Shown here: piece after piece, positions 1-13,170 of the stretch
Position numbering within the stretch: position 1 is the stretch's first letter
Layout: each line of letters starts with the position of its first letter
Assembly (NCBI RefSeq): GCF_036370855.1
Contig: NC_088100.1
Location: 109,350,387-109,414,386 of the forward strand
Direction: 5' to 3'
DNA from: Dromaius novaehollandiae
Lineage: Eukaryota > Chordata > Aves > Casuariiformes > Dromaiidae
Length of the DNA stretch: 64,000 bases
Notes under the pieces: generated by a model
Seen by the model: the letters and a program-made list of their open reading frames with translations, nothing else
The model's database searches: none
Told to the model about the DNA's origin: nothing
Translations under genes and position numbers: made by a program

Positions 1-3000
1 GTTGACTTTCCTAAATATCGGTGCTTTAAAAAATGAATATTTCCTGCTTCGGAAACATGCTGAATGAAATTCATGTCTCATTTATCACTTAAATAGTAAT
101 AACAGTGTTTGCTTCATGCTGCGGGCTAGATTCTGACATAGGTGGATTGACAATGTTCTCTCAGCGGAAGCAATAAACAAATCAATAACAAAATGTAGCC
201 TGGGGGGCCGGAGGTGCGACAAGTCAACCATGATTTTCAGAGTCTTGCTGGGACCCTTATTAAACTCATTTGTACTTCTGAAAACAACTGATGCCTCATT
301 GGGTTAAAGGTAGCTGCAAAATATTGGTCTGAAGAAAGCATGAATCGTATCAACGCCCCAAAGCAGCAGGGCTGCTTGAAAGCAGCCTGATGCTCTTTTG
401 GAAGATGCAGTGAAATCTAAAATGTAATTAACTAAAAAGCCAACATTTTCTTTGATTTTTTTTCCTTCATCTTTCCCACAACTATTTATTTGCCAGTCAT
501 GGGTTTGATCGTGCCCTTTTCCTTCTTAGGGGAGGAAGGAAAATCAGGTGTTTACCAGTCCTGTCATTCCCTTCTCTATTTACTCCCCACTAGCTGACAG
601 CAACTCACCTCCTTGGGGAAGGGAATGTTTTGCTCCTTCTAGTTGCTTTGCGGGAAGGAAGTGATAATAAGAGGACTCAGCCCTGCACTGTCTCCTGCTG
701 AATGAAGGAGCCGGCTGACCGCAAGGCTTTTGGGAAGAAACTGTGCTCTTTCAAGGCAGCAGTAACTAAGGCTTTTGCTTTTTCCCCGGTCAGGGGCTGT
801 GTCTCAGTTACAGTGCCTTGGAGGGGGACTTGGTTGCTGCTTTTTCCCAAGAGGTGTACCTAAAGCCACAAGCTACCCTGAAATGTTTTGCTCATTTTTC
901 AGCATAGAAAAGTAAGAATGTCCCTGATTTGAAGGTCAGCAAGGGTGAAGGACTGCTAGGCTTGAGTACCAGATGTCTTTATCTTTTTAGCAGACTTCTG
1001 TGGACAAGGATGAGATCACTAACAGAAGAAACTGCGTTTTTTCAGGAGTAGCTCAGGTAGCTACTGAGGTGTTAACCACAGGCACTTCTGTGAGCAGAGC
1101 GTGGCCATTCCTCATTCTTTCCAGATGAAAGTGCCTTGTTCTTCTGGAAATGCCACTTTACCATCTAATGCTCGGCATGCTAAAATGAAATACTGGCCGC
1201 TCTGAAAGTTCTCTCTCCAGCAGCTTGATCAAGATGGGTGATGAGCTCAGTTTCACGTGTCTTTTTGGAACAACTTTTTTTTGTTTGTTTTTGTTAATGA
1301 AAGTAAGAAGTGACTCTCTAAGAAGAGAATTTACCCATACTATGTACAGCTGTGCTACTTCCCTAGCTCTTAGCTTTGTCTCAAATTTAGTACTATTTCA
1401 TAAGGATTATTATGAGTTAGGTGGAAACTCAGTGGGACTAATATGTTTAATACATGTCTTTCAATCAAAGACCTGATTATGCCTGTTTCTACCCAAGAAA
1501 GGCTAGTCAGAAATTTAAAAGCTCTAGGCAAAGTGGCTTCAGCTGCTTATTATCTTTGGAAGCATGGCAGTGAGGGGGTGATAAACATTGATCAATCAAA
1601 AGAAAAGTAGACAGTCTGAAGCAGGCACATACCCTGATATAGCAGGTGTGTATTTCTAAAAGCAGCCTGCAAAACCCCATTTGGGATCAGAGCATTAGCT
1701 GAGAAGTTCTGCACTGTGGGAGGCTATCTCATCTTGTGAGATTTCTCTTACATTCAAGAAATGCAGATCCCATGCATTCCCGCAAAACAGCAGGACTGCA
1801 TCAAGCATGATTTTGGCCTCAGTTTCCTTGACTGGACCTACAAGGCCTCAAGCACTGGCTAGCCACTGCTGATGTCTCTGACTGAAGATTAGCTAGACTG
1901 CTAGTAGAAACCCACGGTGCCAGATAAGGACTTAGTGACTAAAGGGAAGTTGGAAGAATCTAGCTGCAAATTTTGCATGGATTATTTTATTTTTAACTGA
2001 ATTCACTTCAGAGTGTGCACAGAATATTCTGTCACAAAAGGTTACATTTGCAAAGCACTTAATTCCATAGGGTTTTAGATATTGATTTAAATTGGAGTCA
2101 TACAGCAGGAAGTTGTTTGAAAATATAGGGGAAAAATTAGCCTAGGAGTCAGAAAAATAAATCAGATACAGGGTAGCTTGGAGATGACCCAGAAAAGAGC
2201 ACAGCTGTTTTCTGTTTAAAAGAAGAACGTCTTGTTTAAAAGAAAAAATAAATAGCCATAAAAAATGTCTACACATAAAGAAAGTTTATGTTCAGTGATA
2301 TATCACTCAGCATAGACATATAAATAGCTTATCCACAGCATTTAACTTGGTGAGATGGAAGCTAAAAGAGGGGAATGGTACAGAGAAATAGGCATCAGAT
2401 TTGTGGTAAAGTCATCAAATTCATCTGGGATACAATGGAGAAATAGTACAAAACACCCTACTCCTAGATTTTGGTGACTATCTAAACAACTGTGAATAGA
2501 TGCATGTAATGAGTCCCATTATTTTATGACTACTCACATGCAATTACTGATAAACGTGAATACATGCAGATCTGTATATTCATTTCTGCATACACAGAAA
2601 AAGGATAATTATATACTGTATCCAGAATCATTATTACATCTCAATGGTAATCAGATTCTTAATTTGTTAAAAAGTATAACTTAGCATAGTGTATAGAAAG
2701 TTCATAAAAGTTCAAAGGAAAAATAAAAAGATAAATAAAACTTTGTGTTCTAGGAGACAATGTTTCTACTTTTCACTGGATAAAAGTAGCCCTTAAAATA
2801 GTCTGTAGCCAGAGTGTCTTTACCAGACAAATGTATGAAAAAATGTTAGCCTTCCATTTCAGAGCAGAAACTTACATTTTCCTAATTGTAATCAAGGTAG
2901 CTGGCATAACTCAATCTGGTATACATACAGCTAGGAAGAAGCGCTTTTTATGCAGAGGTGGTGGTGCTTAGTGGTGTTGCAGCTTTGTAACATAATACCA

Positions 3001-4936
3001 TATGTTGGTATACCTATTGATTTCAGCTAAGTGAATGTTTTGGACTTGATGAAAAACAAAGAGCTCACCAAACTTCACAAAGATGTTCTCCGTTATTTTA
3101 ATTTTCTGAAATCTAATTCATGAATTTTTTTTCCCCATAAGATTTCCGAGTATTTTGCACAGTGACAACATTTGCATTATCTTGTTGATACATTAAGTGG
3201 TGGCCAAGTTTAGTTTTCATCTTATAGCGCTATCCTAGATACAGCTTTTTTTTCTCTTTCAAAATACTAAAGCAAAGTTACAAATAAAAAACAGAAATAA
3301 TCTAAGACTTCTGATAACCCAAGGAGTCCAAGAAAATGAAATATTCTCAGTATCCTAGCCTATTTCACAGAGTAGGTGGGTGATGCCACATACACACACC
3401 TTTAGTTACAGATACAGACAGATGAAAGCAGTGAATGCTTCAGGGTGTTCACCATGTCATTTGGGAAGACATTGCAAAGAATAATCATCAAGTCACAAAG
3501 TAATCACAAAAAAGTATCATTTGACTTCCAGAGTAACTCTTTGGTTCAGTATGGAAATGTACCGGCATTTGTTAATGATGAATGGTCATAATGAACAGTG
3601 CTGAACTGTATTTATTTATTATTTTCCTCTCCAAAGAATTGAGATTGGCTGATCTTTTAGGATATTGCCTGACTCTTTTTGGTACTTTATCATCAGGATT
3701 AGTTTCCTAAATCGTAATGTTTTCTGGTTTGCTTCATTACATAAGATATTTTCACCTTGATTTTTTTTAAAGTGGTCACACACCAGTCCAAACATTATAC
3801 TACAGAAAAAGATTTTTGGACAAGGGAAAAATTTCTTTGTTGTTTAAACTGAATGTCTATGTACTGAATAATAATTCCCTTTAGTAATTAGCTTTCAAGA
3901 TAGACCTGGTATGATGGATAAACTAACAAAGACAATGAATTTGTTCTGCTATCATTCACGTGATTTTGATTTATAGTATATTATGGGAAAGAATATTTGA
4001 TAAGATTAAATTTCTGAAGGATAATTCAGTAGCATATGTATAAGACAGAACAAAAGTGAAATTGTATTCTTTAAAAGTTGCAAATTGTAGGTGGAAGATT
4101 GCCATCAAATATTTTTTACCTATTCAGTAAAAAACATGTAGAGATTTTCTTTCTGTCTTAGTGGACTGTTGGTATCATTAAGATTATGTGCCAAGTTCCA
4201 TTATAAAACTCTCTCTCATTTTGTGTTTATCAAACTTCAAAATCATGGAGGTGAAATATGCATAAGGTCTGCTGAAGGCTATTTGTAACATCACTTGCTA
4301 ATAGGAGGTCAAAATGATGCAGTCAATAAATATTTGTTTTTGCCTTCACATCACCATACTAAGACCCAGTCCTTGCTTTTGTGTCTTTTTAATATCAATT
4401 TTGACATGACAAAGCAACAGTTGTAGTTTGAAATATACTACACTTAATCTTTAGAAGAATATTTTTTTCTTTTTGTGGAAAGAGCAAGTCTAGAACTACC
4501 TCAGGTAAATCAGCATAATTCCAGTGATTTCAATAATTAAAACAAAGTAAAGCTACTTCCCTAACTTAATCATTTATATCGTATTAGCCATATTTATGAA
4601 TATTGTGGAATTAATGATGCTTTTCTAATTTACACTAGTAAAGGTTCAGTATAGTGCCCAATATATATAATTGGCATGGAGTGAATGTCAGTCTCTTTTG
4701 ATAAGGGTAGTTTTCCTCCTGTGCCATTCATTAAAATACATGACATGACTGCGTATTTTATTAGGGCCGCATTGACTGAGCATCAGAGAGTAAAGAACAG
4801 GAAACCAGAAGCCCCATGCCTGCAGTTTAACTCAAAAGCTGAACTTGTTCTGTGGTCAAAATAATTCCAACCTTTTGTTTCCAATCTGCCCAAGATGACA
4901 GCTGAGCAAAACACAAGGCCAGTTTGAGATATCTGA

Positions 4937-4963
4937 GTGTGTGTGCGTGTGCGCACACACATA
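4937..4963. repeat. Alternating purine-pyrimidine (GT/CA) tract
   Basis: A short run of GT steps passes through GCGTGTGCGC and turns into CA steps, so the tract is nearly self-complementary around its centre. Such alternating tracts can adopt left-handed Z-DNA or extrude a small hairpin under supercoiling; that is general knowledge of the sequence class, not something shown here. It is too short and impure to be a good microsatellite. Confidence 0.6.
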
Positions 4964-5204
4964 CATGAGTGCAGGTGAGGAGAACAGAAAGAAGTGGTGA
5001 AAGAGAAAGTATTATAATTGTTTTGAACACAGGTGTTATGGGAAAGGAAATTACTCCCTCTTCCCCAACAAATCAAATTATTAGGAAAAAAAAGTAATAA
5101 TTATGAAGTCTGCTAACCAGAATGCAAGACACTGACCTTCTTAGCTCCTCTGTATTGCAATAAATATTTTATGACTGTGAATAGCATTGATAAGAGCTAA
5201 ACCT

Positions 5205-5229
5205 CACATGTGTGCACACACGTGTGCAC
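5205..5229. repeat. Alternating purine-pyrimidine tract with nested palindromes
   Basis: Twenty-five bases alternate strictly between pyrimidine and purine, containing TGTGCACACA and CACACGTGTG, each a perfect 10-bp palindrome. It lies about 250 bases from a similar tract at 4937-4963. The CACGTG core would also be a canonical E-box. Confidence 0.6.
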
Positions 5230-6119
5230 CTCCAGAGGGGAAAAAGCACTTTAGTGCATCAGGTACCTGAGGTATTATTCCAGCAGAGGAATAGGAGAGA
5301 TACTGGTGTGTGTGTTTATTGGTGTATGTTCAAAAAACCTCTCAAGTCTGAGGAAGGACTGTTCATAATCTCCCTGCACTTGAAGAAGATGGGCATCCAA
5401 TTGGAGAATGTGGACTAATTCCAATTTGTTCCAAGGTATTAGCGATGCTGGATTTTAATACTCTGTATGTGATGAATAATTACATTAATCAAGCACTGGC
5501 TATTTACTTTCCTTAAGCAATCAGGAACTCTGTGAATGGATTCTAGTCGTGAATTATTCTGTCATTTTTATTTCCATAGAACTTGGCATAATACAAAAAT
5601 TGAGGTCAGTTGAAAGACATCTGCTGGTTTACAGAGGCTTTGGATTTGGCTCTGTAGGGATTGAACTGAATTATGGATACAGTGATCAGGAGCCTTGAAT
5701 CCCTCTCACATGTTCCTGACCTGTGTGCAAGATATTTCACCTCTTTGGGCTTCTCTCCCTCAGAACAGGATGCAGCTCCATATATTATGTGCATTAGCCA
5801 TCTTAAACGCCTGCTGTAAATCTCATGGAATGAGAGGAAATAAGCCTTTGGTTTAGGAAATATATGGGACAAGAAGAGAAAAATTCTATTAGGTAAAATG
5901 AATCTGCTGCCTTATGTAGGACAATTATAATTATTTGTCTTGTAGAACAATTTCTTTACAGATCATTTAAACTGTTAATTTATTAAACTATACAGTAATA
6001 CACTTATCTTCTACTATTTATTAATACTATTAATATTATGAAGAGGACAACATAGAGGGAAAAAGAAATAATGGAGTTAGGAACAATTTTAGGAAGAAGA
6101 ATGATTTTGTGATTAATGG

Positions 6120-6275
6120 AGACAGAAATCTCAGTTCAGCTTCTGCTCCTGTAGAAGTTCCCTAGGTAAATTCAGATAAACCATTGAATACCTCAGTCCC
6201 CCATCTTTAGAATGGGTATAGTAATCTCTGCTTTTCTGGTATTAACTCTTTGGATTGTAAATGTTTTTAGGACAA
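6120..6275 (+). mobile_element. MIR-like SINE remnant
   Basis: The stretch around 6190-6225 reads CCTCAGTCCCCCATCTTTAG and then AATGGGTATAGTAAT, which follows the well-known MIR core (CCTCAGTTTCCCCATCTGTA, AAATGGGGATAATAAT) in the sense direction. The bases that follow, with GGATTGTAAATG, fit the downstream MIR body. It is strongly diverged, as expected for a family that spread early in amniote history. Ends are approximate. The match is from memory of the consensus, not an alignment. Confidence 0.6.
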
Positions 6276-8884
6276 ATTTACCTTTAGATGAATGTTGGTA
6301 TAATCCAAGACACTTGCAGCCTCTCTAGGGACCCTATCAAGGAAACTGCAATAGGCTTTTCATTTCCCTTCTCTGTAAGTATTTAGGGGATCTTGCAGAG
6401 ATGTTGTTTCAAAATTCCTAAGGCCAATACAAAAGACATGAATCAGGAAGATTTATACAGTCTCCTGTTTAAAAGAAAAAAAAAATAAAACTATTCACTT
6501 ATTTCCCTTTACTCCTCCTTTAATGTGGTGTTGATACAGACCAGTCTACTGAGAGAGACTGGACATACCCTGGAGTTCTATATACTCTCTAGACCAGGTT
6601 AGGGTTGATTATTTCCATTTTCACTTCCTTTTGCCAATTTAACGGCTATTTGCCATTGCCAGTTCCGATCTTTTGGAGTTATCTCACCTTCTAGATGTTT
6701 TTTGCCACCTATTATGCTGCTTGCCTATTTTTGATTTAGGATTGATACGATGTTAGAAATGAAAAAGAAGTGTTAAACTACCTGAGGGAAATAGACATCT
6801 GAAAACCTTGGTAGTAATTCTGCATCTGAGGAGAAATTGCTTCTATCTTTCTTTTCTTTTAAGGTGCATGAGTAAAACTTAGCTCTTATTCATGTTGGAG
6901 TTTTGGAGGTTTTTTTTGAAAACACTTTGCAAATTGTTGTCATTCGTGCAATGTTCATACGTGACGTTGGAACTGCTGTCTAACTAGCTAAGAAATTTAT
7001 GTAGCACTGATTGGTGCATTAGCTCAGCTCTGGCATTCTTAACAAGCTTTAACTTTTAAGGTTTCCATTCAGTGAGGTCAATACTTTAATTGAGGTAAGC
7101 CAGCCATATAGAAGGGAGCTGAAAGTACTTTTGCTAGTGTTGAAGGGCAGGAGGAGGGCAATTTGCAGGATTCTGTCATTTCTCTGTTATTCATAAAGCT
7201 TCCTAGAGAACTTAAAAGTTCTCTGGAATTTGCTTTAAAAGCTGCAGAGGGAGAAATAAAGAGCACCAGCACATGTTTCCATGTGTTTATTTTTTTAAAA
7301 ACACTGAAAACTCTAAAAAGACTTGTTTACAGGAATTGTGACAGCGAATGAAGAACTCAAGTGCTTGTTCAAATGCTTTATTGAAAGTTTTTTTGTGCAT
7401 ATATACTCAGATTATATGAAAGTAGCAGCATTCAGCTACACCCTTTGCCATGTTAAAAACTCTTTGACACTCTCCTTGCCAGCTGGGGAGCTGGGTTAGG
7501 AGTCTCCTTTGGTTTTCTCTATTGCTTTAGTGTCTTATGCTCTGTGCTGGCAGCTTCATCACAAAAGCCGGCGTTCTTTCCTTGGTTATTTTCAGACTGT
7601 TCAAATCTGTGCAACGGCTTTGTGCATAATGATCCTGAAAGAAAGGGCAGGGCAGGTCAGGTCTTTTTGAACTCCACTGAGTATTTGGTTGCTATTGCTC
7701 AAGATCTGGCAAATGACTTACAAACATATTTATTCAAATGGTTTAACCTCCATAGACAGTGAATGAGAAATAGACCCAGAGTTTAAATGCAGAGATCGCA
7801 GGGTAGTGGGATGGGTGATAGGGGCTAGAAAGAAAGGAGGGAATGGGAAACTTGAGACTCTTTTGGTGCTGATAGGACCAGGGCTGTAGGTGCAAAATGT
7901 TTTCCTTTATTTATGATACTTTCTGTGCAAGGAAAACTCAGGAAATCACTGAGATCTTAATTTTATGGAGACCATGAGCTTACAACTCGTTTTGTAAAGA
8001 GGCCAGAATTGGGTGGCAGGTGGGTTTGCGCGCAGCCAGGGTTGCACCACTGCAGTTTTCTGTCTGTCCTACTGTCTGCAGCAGCCCAGTGGTGTCAGCT
8101 GAAAATGGGCTGCTGCAGCATGCTGTGACCAGCCATTGCATGGCTTTTCCCATGTCTGAGTTGCAGGTGGAGAGCTGGGACAAAAAGAAGGAGAGCTAGA
8201 ATGTGAGTCTCTCACAAGACAGATAAGTGATGCAGCTTGACATTGTTTCAGGGTACCCTCGGCCTTGCAATGAACTAAATACTGCCCCATGACACAGAGG
8301 TGACTGTTGTGCCTCAGCAACCTTCTGCTCTCCTGTTCTCTCTGTCCCACTCCAACAGTCCCTGCCAAAAACCATAAGGCTGTGGGTGCTCTTTCCTCTG
8401 AAACAGAACCTGCAAGCCCATCAAGAGCTGAGCTCTGGTCACTTCTGGTATTATTGGTATGGCTGTGCTTTGTGGTCTGGATATGATCTGGAGGCCACAT
8501 GTGGTAAAAGTCCTACTGTTAACTGTAGATGCTGAATGAGTTTTGTGCTGGTTCCTTTCCATACCCTTTGGAATAATTTCAGGTTTAATAAGTGTTTCCT
8601 TGCCTCAATGAGAAAGCTTAAAGTTTTTACTCCATCCTATTTTAAGAGTAATATTGGCCTGATTTTCCTATGTGTTTGTTAATTTGTTTGCCTTTGGAAG
8701 GATTGCAGAAATCCCTGTGTTTGTATATGCAAGATCTGCATGTTCCTATTAGGGCTCAGTAGTCACTGTTACTCATTAGAAGAGATACTGCCTCATCCAC
8801 CAATTGTAAAGTATGCATGGAAGGAAGGATTGAGGAGGAAATCTAAAACACACTGGTCCTAAATCATAATAATTAGGTCCCTGA
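6276..8884. other. Single-copy block, no gene recognised
   Basis: No recognisable exon or repeat. The part near 8000-8420 is somewhat richer in G and C and carries a 143-codon open frame on the minus strand (8069-8500). That product is low-complexity, Ser/Gln/His-rich and without a domain I know, so I do not call it a gene. Confidence 0.45.
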
Positions 8885-8911
8885 CTACACAAATGAATCT
8901 AGAGACAGCTT

Positions 8912-8945
8912 GCTGAATTTACACCAATCTCCATTAAAGTCAGAG
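8912..8945. repeat. Fragment sharing a motif with 60861-60958, possible old interspersed repeat
   Basis: The bases TTTACACCAATCTCCATTAA followed by AGTCAGAG resemble a motif (TTTACACCA plus TCCATTGAAGTCA) that I recall as common in turtle and crocodile genomes. A second, longer copy lies at 60861-60958 with ATCTCCACTGAAGTCAGT. I do not know the family name. With so few bases this could be chance. Confidence 0.3.
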
Positions 8946-9889
8946 CGGTTCCAGGCAGGAGGCTGCTTGCAAAGGTATTTCCAGGAATATATAATGTGAC
9001 TTGTGACTATAGCTGATTCATTTCCTTTTTTCAAAAATAGTTGAATGCTCCATTTTAAAAATAAATCTGTTAAGCTATTTGCATTCCTGACTCTGTAAAC
9101 AGTGCCCACAACAAATGTGCTAATAGCTTGGATAGCTGAACTGGAAAATGGGGAGTAAGGAGCCATAGCAGTATCTGCAAATTCAGAGTCTGGACCATAA
9201 GTGCAAGTCAAAAATCAGTGGTTGTAATGAATTACTCTCACCCTTTTAAAGAACGTGCAGACTGTGAGAAAAGCCTTCACACTAGATGTGTCAGGTTTAA
9301 TACGTTTTTAGTGTATGTGCATGCATACGTGCTGGTTTCTGGCTGCTTGCAGAATATAACCATCTATGAGAAAGACATGTGACAGAGCGGGAAAGGTAGT
9401 GAAAGTAAGAGAGTTTTGACGCTGTGAAAAAGGGGCATCAAAGTAATTGAAAAAGAGTAAAATGTTCAGGGAAGCTTTGGCAGCTGAGTGTTTGCCCAAG
9501 TCTGCTAGACTTGTATTGCAAATGATTACAGTGCAGTAACTAGACCAAATGCTTGACGAACCAAGAACCAATCCTGTATGGCTCAAGGTAAATGATAATG
9601 TTTTGATTGATTTGAGGAGAAGCAGTAGTGAGTCCCAGACACTTGTCTCTTTTATTGACTTGAGCATTAATTAATTGATGAGTAGGTTTCACATTTCCAC
9701 ATGGTGTTGCAAAATTATGGAGTTGAATTAATTATTTGGTAATCAGTGAATCCCATTAGGTGAAACAATATGGACTTGTTCAGGAGCTTAAACATCATTC
9801 AGCGTTAGTGTAGCAGTTGTATACTCATTACAATGATGATGCTTTTATTAAATATACCTTCCATTAGTTCTGGTTCATTTTAATCTTCC
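8946..9889. other. Single-copy block, no gene recognised
   Basis: AT-rich, with no splice-flanked open frame, repeat or RNA gene that I can support. The minus-strand open frames here (8885-9211 and 9308-9667) have no recognisable domain. Confidence 0.45.
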
Positions 9890-10190
9890 TGCAAAAAACA
9901 TTGAGTTGAGCGCTGTGACAAGAGCAGAACAAGGACTAAGAGCAACGCAGCCCAAGGGCTGGGCTGCCGTGGGGGGTGGGGTGGGGGATCCCACTTACCA
10001 CCCCCACTGTGATACAGCGCTGCTCCTAGGGGTGCAGGCAGTGGGGTGAAACCTGGCTTTTGGTGGGATGCCTTCAGTGGGGTGGGGAAGGCATGGGCAG
10101 GCGCAGCTTGAAGCCCCGATGCTGCTGCGTGGTGGCGGCTGCACAGGGGCTTCGGCTCTCCTTGGAGAGGTCGCCTTTTAAAAACTGTTT
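9890..10190. other. GC-rich patch in AT-rich surroundings
   Basis: For about 300 bases the composition shifts to G-rich sequence, with repeated GGGGTGGGG and GGTGGGATGCC style blocks, two CAGCCCAAGGG/GGGCTGCC half-palindromes near 9950, and a cluster of CpGs around 10090-10170. The minus strand is open for 135 codons (9880-10287), but the product is Pro/His/Ala-rich and looks like a by-product of base composition. Possible readings are a small CpG-bearing promoter or enhancer, a decayed GC-rich mobile element, or a G-quadruplex-prone patch. I cannot choose between them. Confidence 0.35.
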
Positions 10191-10330
10191 CTGCTGTGCT
10201 GATGTGGCTACTCCTGCCTGTGTTTAAATCAAAGCTCTGGTTATTAATCGGAGAATTAGAATACCTCACAAAGGCGATGATGCTCATTCTGTGGAGGAGG
10301 TGATTTTCGGGGAGGCAGTAATGGATACAG
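10191..10330. promoter_or_regulatory. Candidate conserved non-coding block with TCF/homeobox-like sites
   Basis: Immediately beside the GC-rich patch the sequence contains ATCAAAG (TCF/LEF-like), GGTTATTAATCGG (homeodomain-like) and ACCTCACAAAGGCGATGATG within about 80 bases. Clusters of this kind are typical of vertebrate developmental enhancers in gene deserts. This is an inference from motif density only; short AT-rich sites occur often by chance. Confidence 0.2.
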
Positions 10331-13170
10331 AGCCTTTCCCCTTTCCAATCCCTGCAAGGGCAGCCGTGACTGAAGATCCTTACTGTATGTTATTTTGTCT
10401 GTCGTCAATGTGAAATGAGTAACTAGACTGGACAGGTTCCATATTACATAAAATAATATTACAGCTAGCGTCTTTGGGGGCTCTGCACTCTGGCTGAAGA
10501 TCTCAGAAAAGACTATGGGGGAAATGAGAACTCTTAATTAAAACGCAGGCCTATGCTAGAAATCGTTTCAGGTGGCGATGTTTTCAAACGCCCAGCTTAG
10601 GAAGCTGCACTCAATATTCACAGACTGTGAACCTGAATTCCTTAATACAGTTTCTTCTGGGCTCTCAGAAATGATGCAAATGATGCATTCCTGATTAATA
10701 GCACTCTCAAAAACTTTAATCTGAATTTCTTTTACCCACTAGAGTTGCACAGTGACAGTCTGAACTTCTTCATGGTGACCTGCTGTAGCTCCTGCTAGAA
10801 ATGTAGCCTGCTAATTCTGGAACTATTAACCCATCTGAGCATAATATTAATGAAATCATTCTCTGTTCATTTCAGTTCTGCTGCTGAAATGCATAGACGA
10901 AGAGTTTCTCCACATACTTCATGTGCACTTGTCCTAGGAGATTGTGTGAGTACTGTGTACTTCAAATTCATTTGCTGTTTTGGTTTCTCTAGCAACTAGA
11001 AGGTGCCTTTGATCTCTCCACCATCTTTTTGTTTTTGCATTTTGATGATTTTATCATGAATTCATGTTTAATTCATGTTGAAGTGATGCAGTAAGTGGTA
11101 ACACTCAAAGAAAAGATACTTTTTTGCAAAATCAAACCGTACTCATTTGAACTCTGTATGAACTACTCTGTTCCTTTGAAGAAGAAAATATTAATGAGGA
11201 CAAATATTAAGAAAAAGATACTTATACTAAGTCACATTTATTATCTCATCTGAGGATACAGTGGAGGTAGATCTAACAGATGAAAAACGAGTGTGTTTTG
11301 AGTAAACTTTATTTGAAATACATCAACAAGTGACTAATTGTTTTGTGTTAGGTTTTTGATTTTGTCATTTTTTTCTCTGTTTCTTTGTTACATATTCATT
11401 GATATCCATGAATTTTATGGATAATACCACATGCATAATTAATATGACACATGCACAAATGTAAAATATGTTCAGTAGGATCATGTTTTTCTTCTGGAAA
11501 ACTAAAGGGAAAGCAAGCTTCATGAAGCTTGTACTTTTTACAGGGAGTTTTCCTCATTTTAATAAGAGGCTTCTTGTGCCAATGTTTTTGCTTGTTTGCT
11601 TTGGTTTGTTTTTTTTTACGATGAATCAGATTGCGATTGATACAAAGGAAGTGTATGTACTTCTGTTAGCGGAAAACACAATGTCTTGATGTCAGAGGTG
11701 CTACGAGCTCTGAGACGGTGAGATGCATGCAGCCTCCTTTGGGATGGGCTGTGCACATCCCAGGGCTGATAAAACTGGGTAAATGTCACAGTATGACACT
11801 TAGTATGGCCTAGGAGCCTGGGCGATACCTACATACGTGCATTTTAAAGGATTACAGTTGCTGTGCAGAGCAACTAAACTTATTTCTACAGCTACTGAAC
11901 TACCTGCAGCTGTCTAGGTTTGCCCCGCGTTAATATTTGAACATTGTTTTGTAGCAATGGAACATCTTGCGTATTTGAGTTTTGAAATAGTAGGAGAGGG
12001 TTGTCAGCATTTGTGATGAGGCCCAGAATGTTCTCCCAGAGTACAAAAAAAAGATAAATCTTAAACAGCTTCCTTATTTTTTTAACGGTTTTAACATTCA
12101 CTTCAAAGTACAATATAAAGAATTCTGTTACTCCTGAGGTAGCCCCGTCACGTAAGAGCGTGTGTTCGCTGCTCAGTGTGTCAGTGCACTCCTTCTGCTC
12201 ACAAGGTCAGAGCCAATGAGGTGCAACAGGACAGTCTGAGTGACAAATGGGATGATTTAAAATGTTTTATGCTGTGGTTATATTTTAAGGCAAATGAAAA
12301 GCAGACTATCAAAGAGCAATTACAACTTAAGAGAAGAAAATAATTGTGAGTATGTAATAGATAAATTGGATTATATTTTAAAGTATGTAAATTTGAATGA
12401 ACTTGAAGTTAAATCAACAGCATTGATAGGAGAGCATTTCAAGTCAGTTACATGCAAGAATTTATTCTTTTGAACAGAAAGGAGCTTATTTGAGGATTTC
12501 GGGTAATTGATTTTGTCTGGGATTTCAATAGATATTGAAATTGTAGTTTGCTGTATACTGGACTATTTCCTGGTTTCTTTAGCATTGTGAAGTTGCCTCT
12601 AAACAGACAGCTTAGGAAACATCGTAATTGTCATTCATAATGATGGCAGGCATTTGAATCCGTATGATACTTCTGAAATGAGCTGATATCATGGAACAAT
12701 GAAGGTGACTAATGAAAAAAGGAAAGCCACGTGAGGCACAAAGTAAACTCTAGTGTTTGGGCTTTCACAAAGAGCCCTTCATTGGACTGATCAAAAGAGG
12801 GGAAGTGTTTTTGATTGTGAATATAAGACATAGAATAAAGGTAAGCAAACTAGTTTTCAATTCTCCTGGATGTAATAAAACAAAAATAACAATCCCAAAT
12901 TTGTCAGTGTTTATAAAGTTACTTTCTGGTCAGATTATTTCCTGGCCAAGGCATATCAATTGTATTGCTATTTCCTCCCCTTTTTTTGTGGGTTAGAAAT
13001 CACGTAAAAATGTGTCTCCCATTACATGGAATCAGCTCTGATGGACAACTGCGGCATTCTGCGTGAAAGAGATGGGAAGAAAGTGGAAATGGGGAAAAAT
13101 AAAAACAGGTGGCAAGGGGCCCAGGAACAATAAAAGTCTGAATGAGAACACCTTTATCACTTCTGCAACA
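10331..13170. other. Single-copy block, no gene recognised
   Basis: No recognisable coding sequence or repeat. At 10876-10945 a pyrimidine-rich acceptor (TTCATTTCAG) and a good donor (GTGAGT) enclose 70 bases with one open frame; this is discussed as a weak exon candidate and not called as a gene. Confidence 0.45.

Larger units (their letters stand above)
1..6119. other. AT-rich single-copy block, no gene recognised
   Basis: No frame in this stretch reads like a conserved protein. The open frames are short, rich in Phe, Leu and Ser, and lack a start context or splice context that would single them out. The sequence is CpG-poor with short A and T runs. The only structured elements I see are the two alternating purine-pyrimidine tracts at 4937-4963 and 5205-5229, listed separately. 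Enhancers or non-coding exons could be present but cannot be recognised by eye. Confidence 0.5.

Noticed and set aside
8069..8500. Minus-strand open frame of 143 codons
   Set aside because: It lies in a moderately GC-rich stretch; the product is low-complexity, with no domain and no splice or start context.
9880..10287. Minus-strand frame of 135 codons in the GC-rich patch as a secreted protein (Leu-rich C-terminal stretch)
   Set aside because: The hydrophobic stretch is at the wrong end for a signal peptide, and the composition mirrors the G-rich opposite strand.
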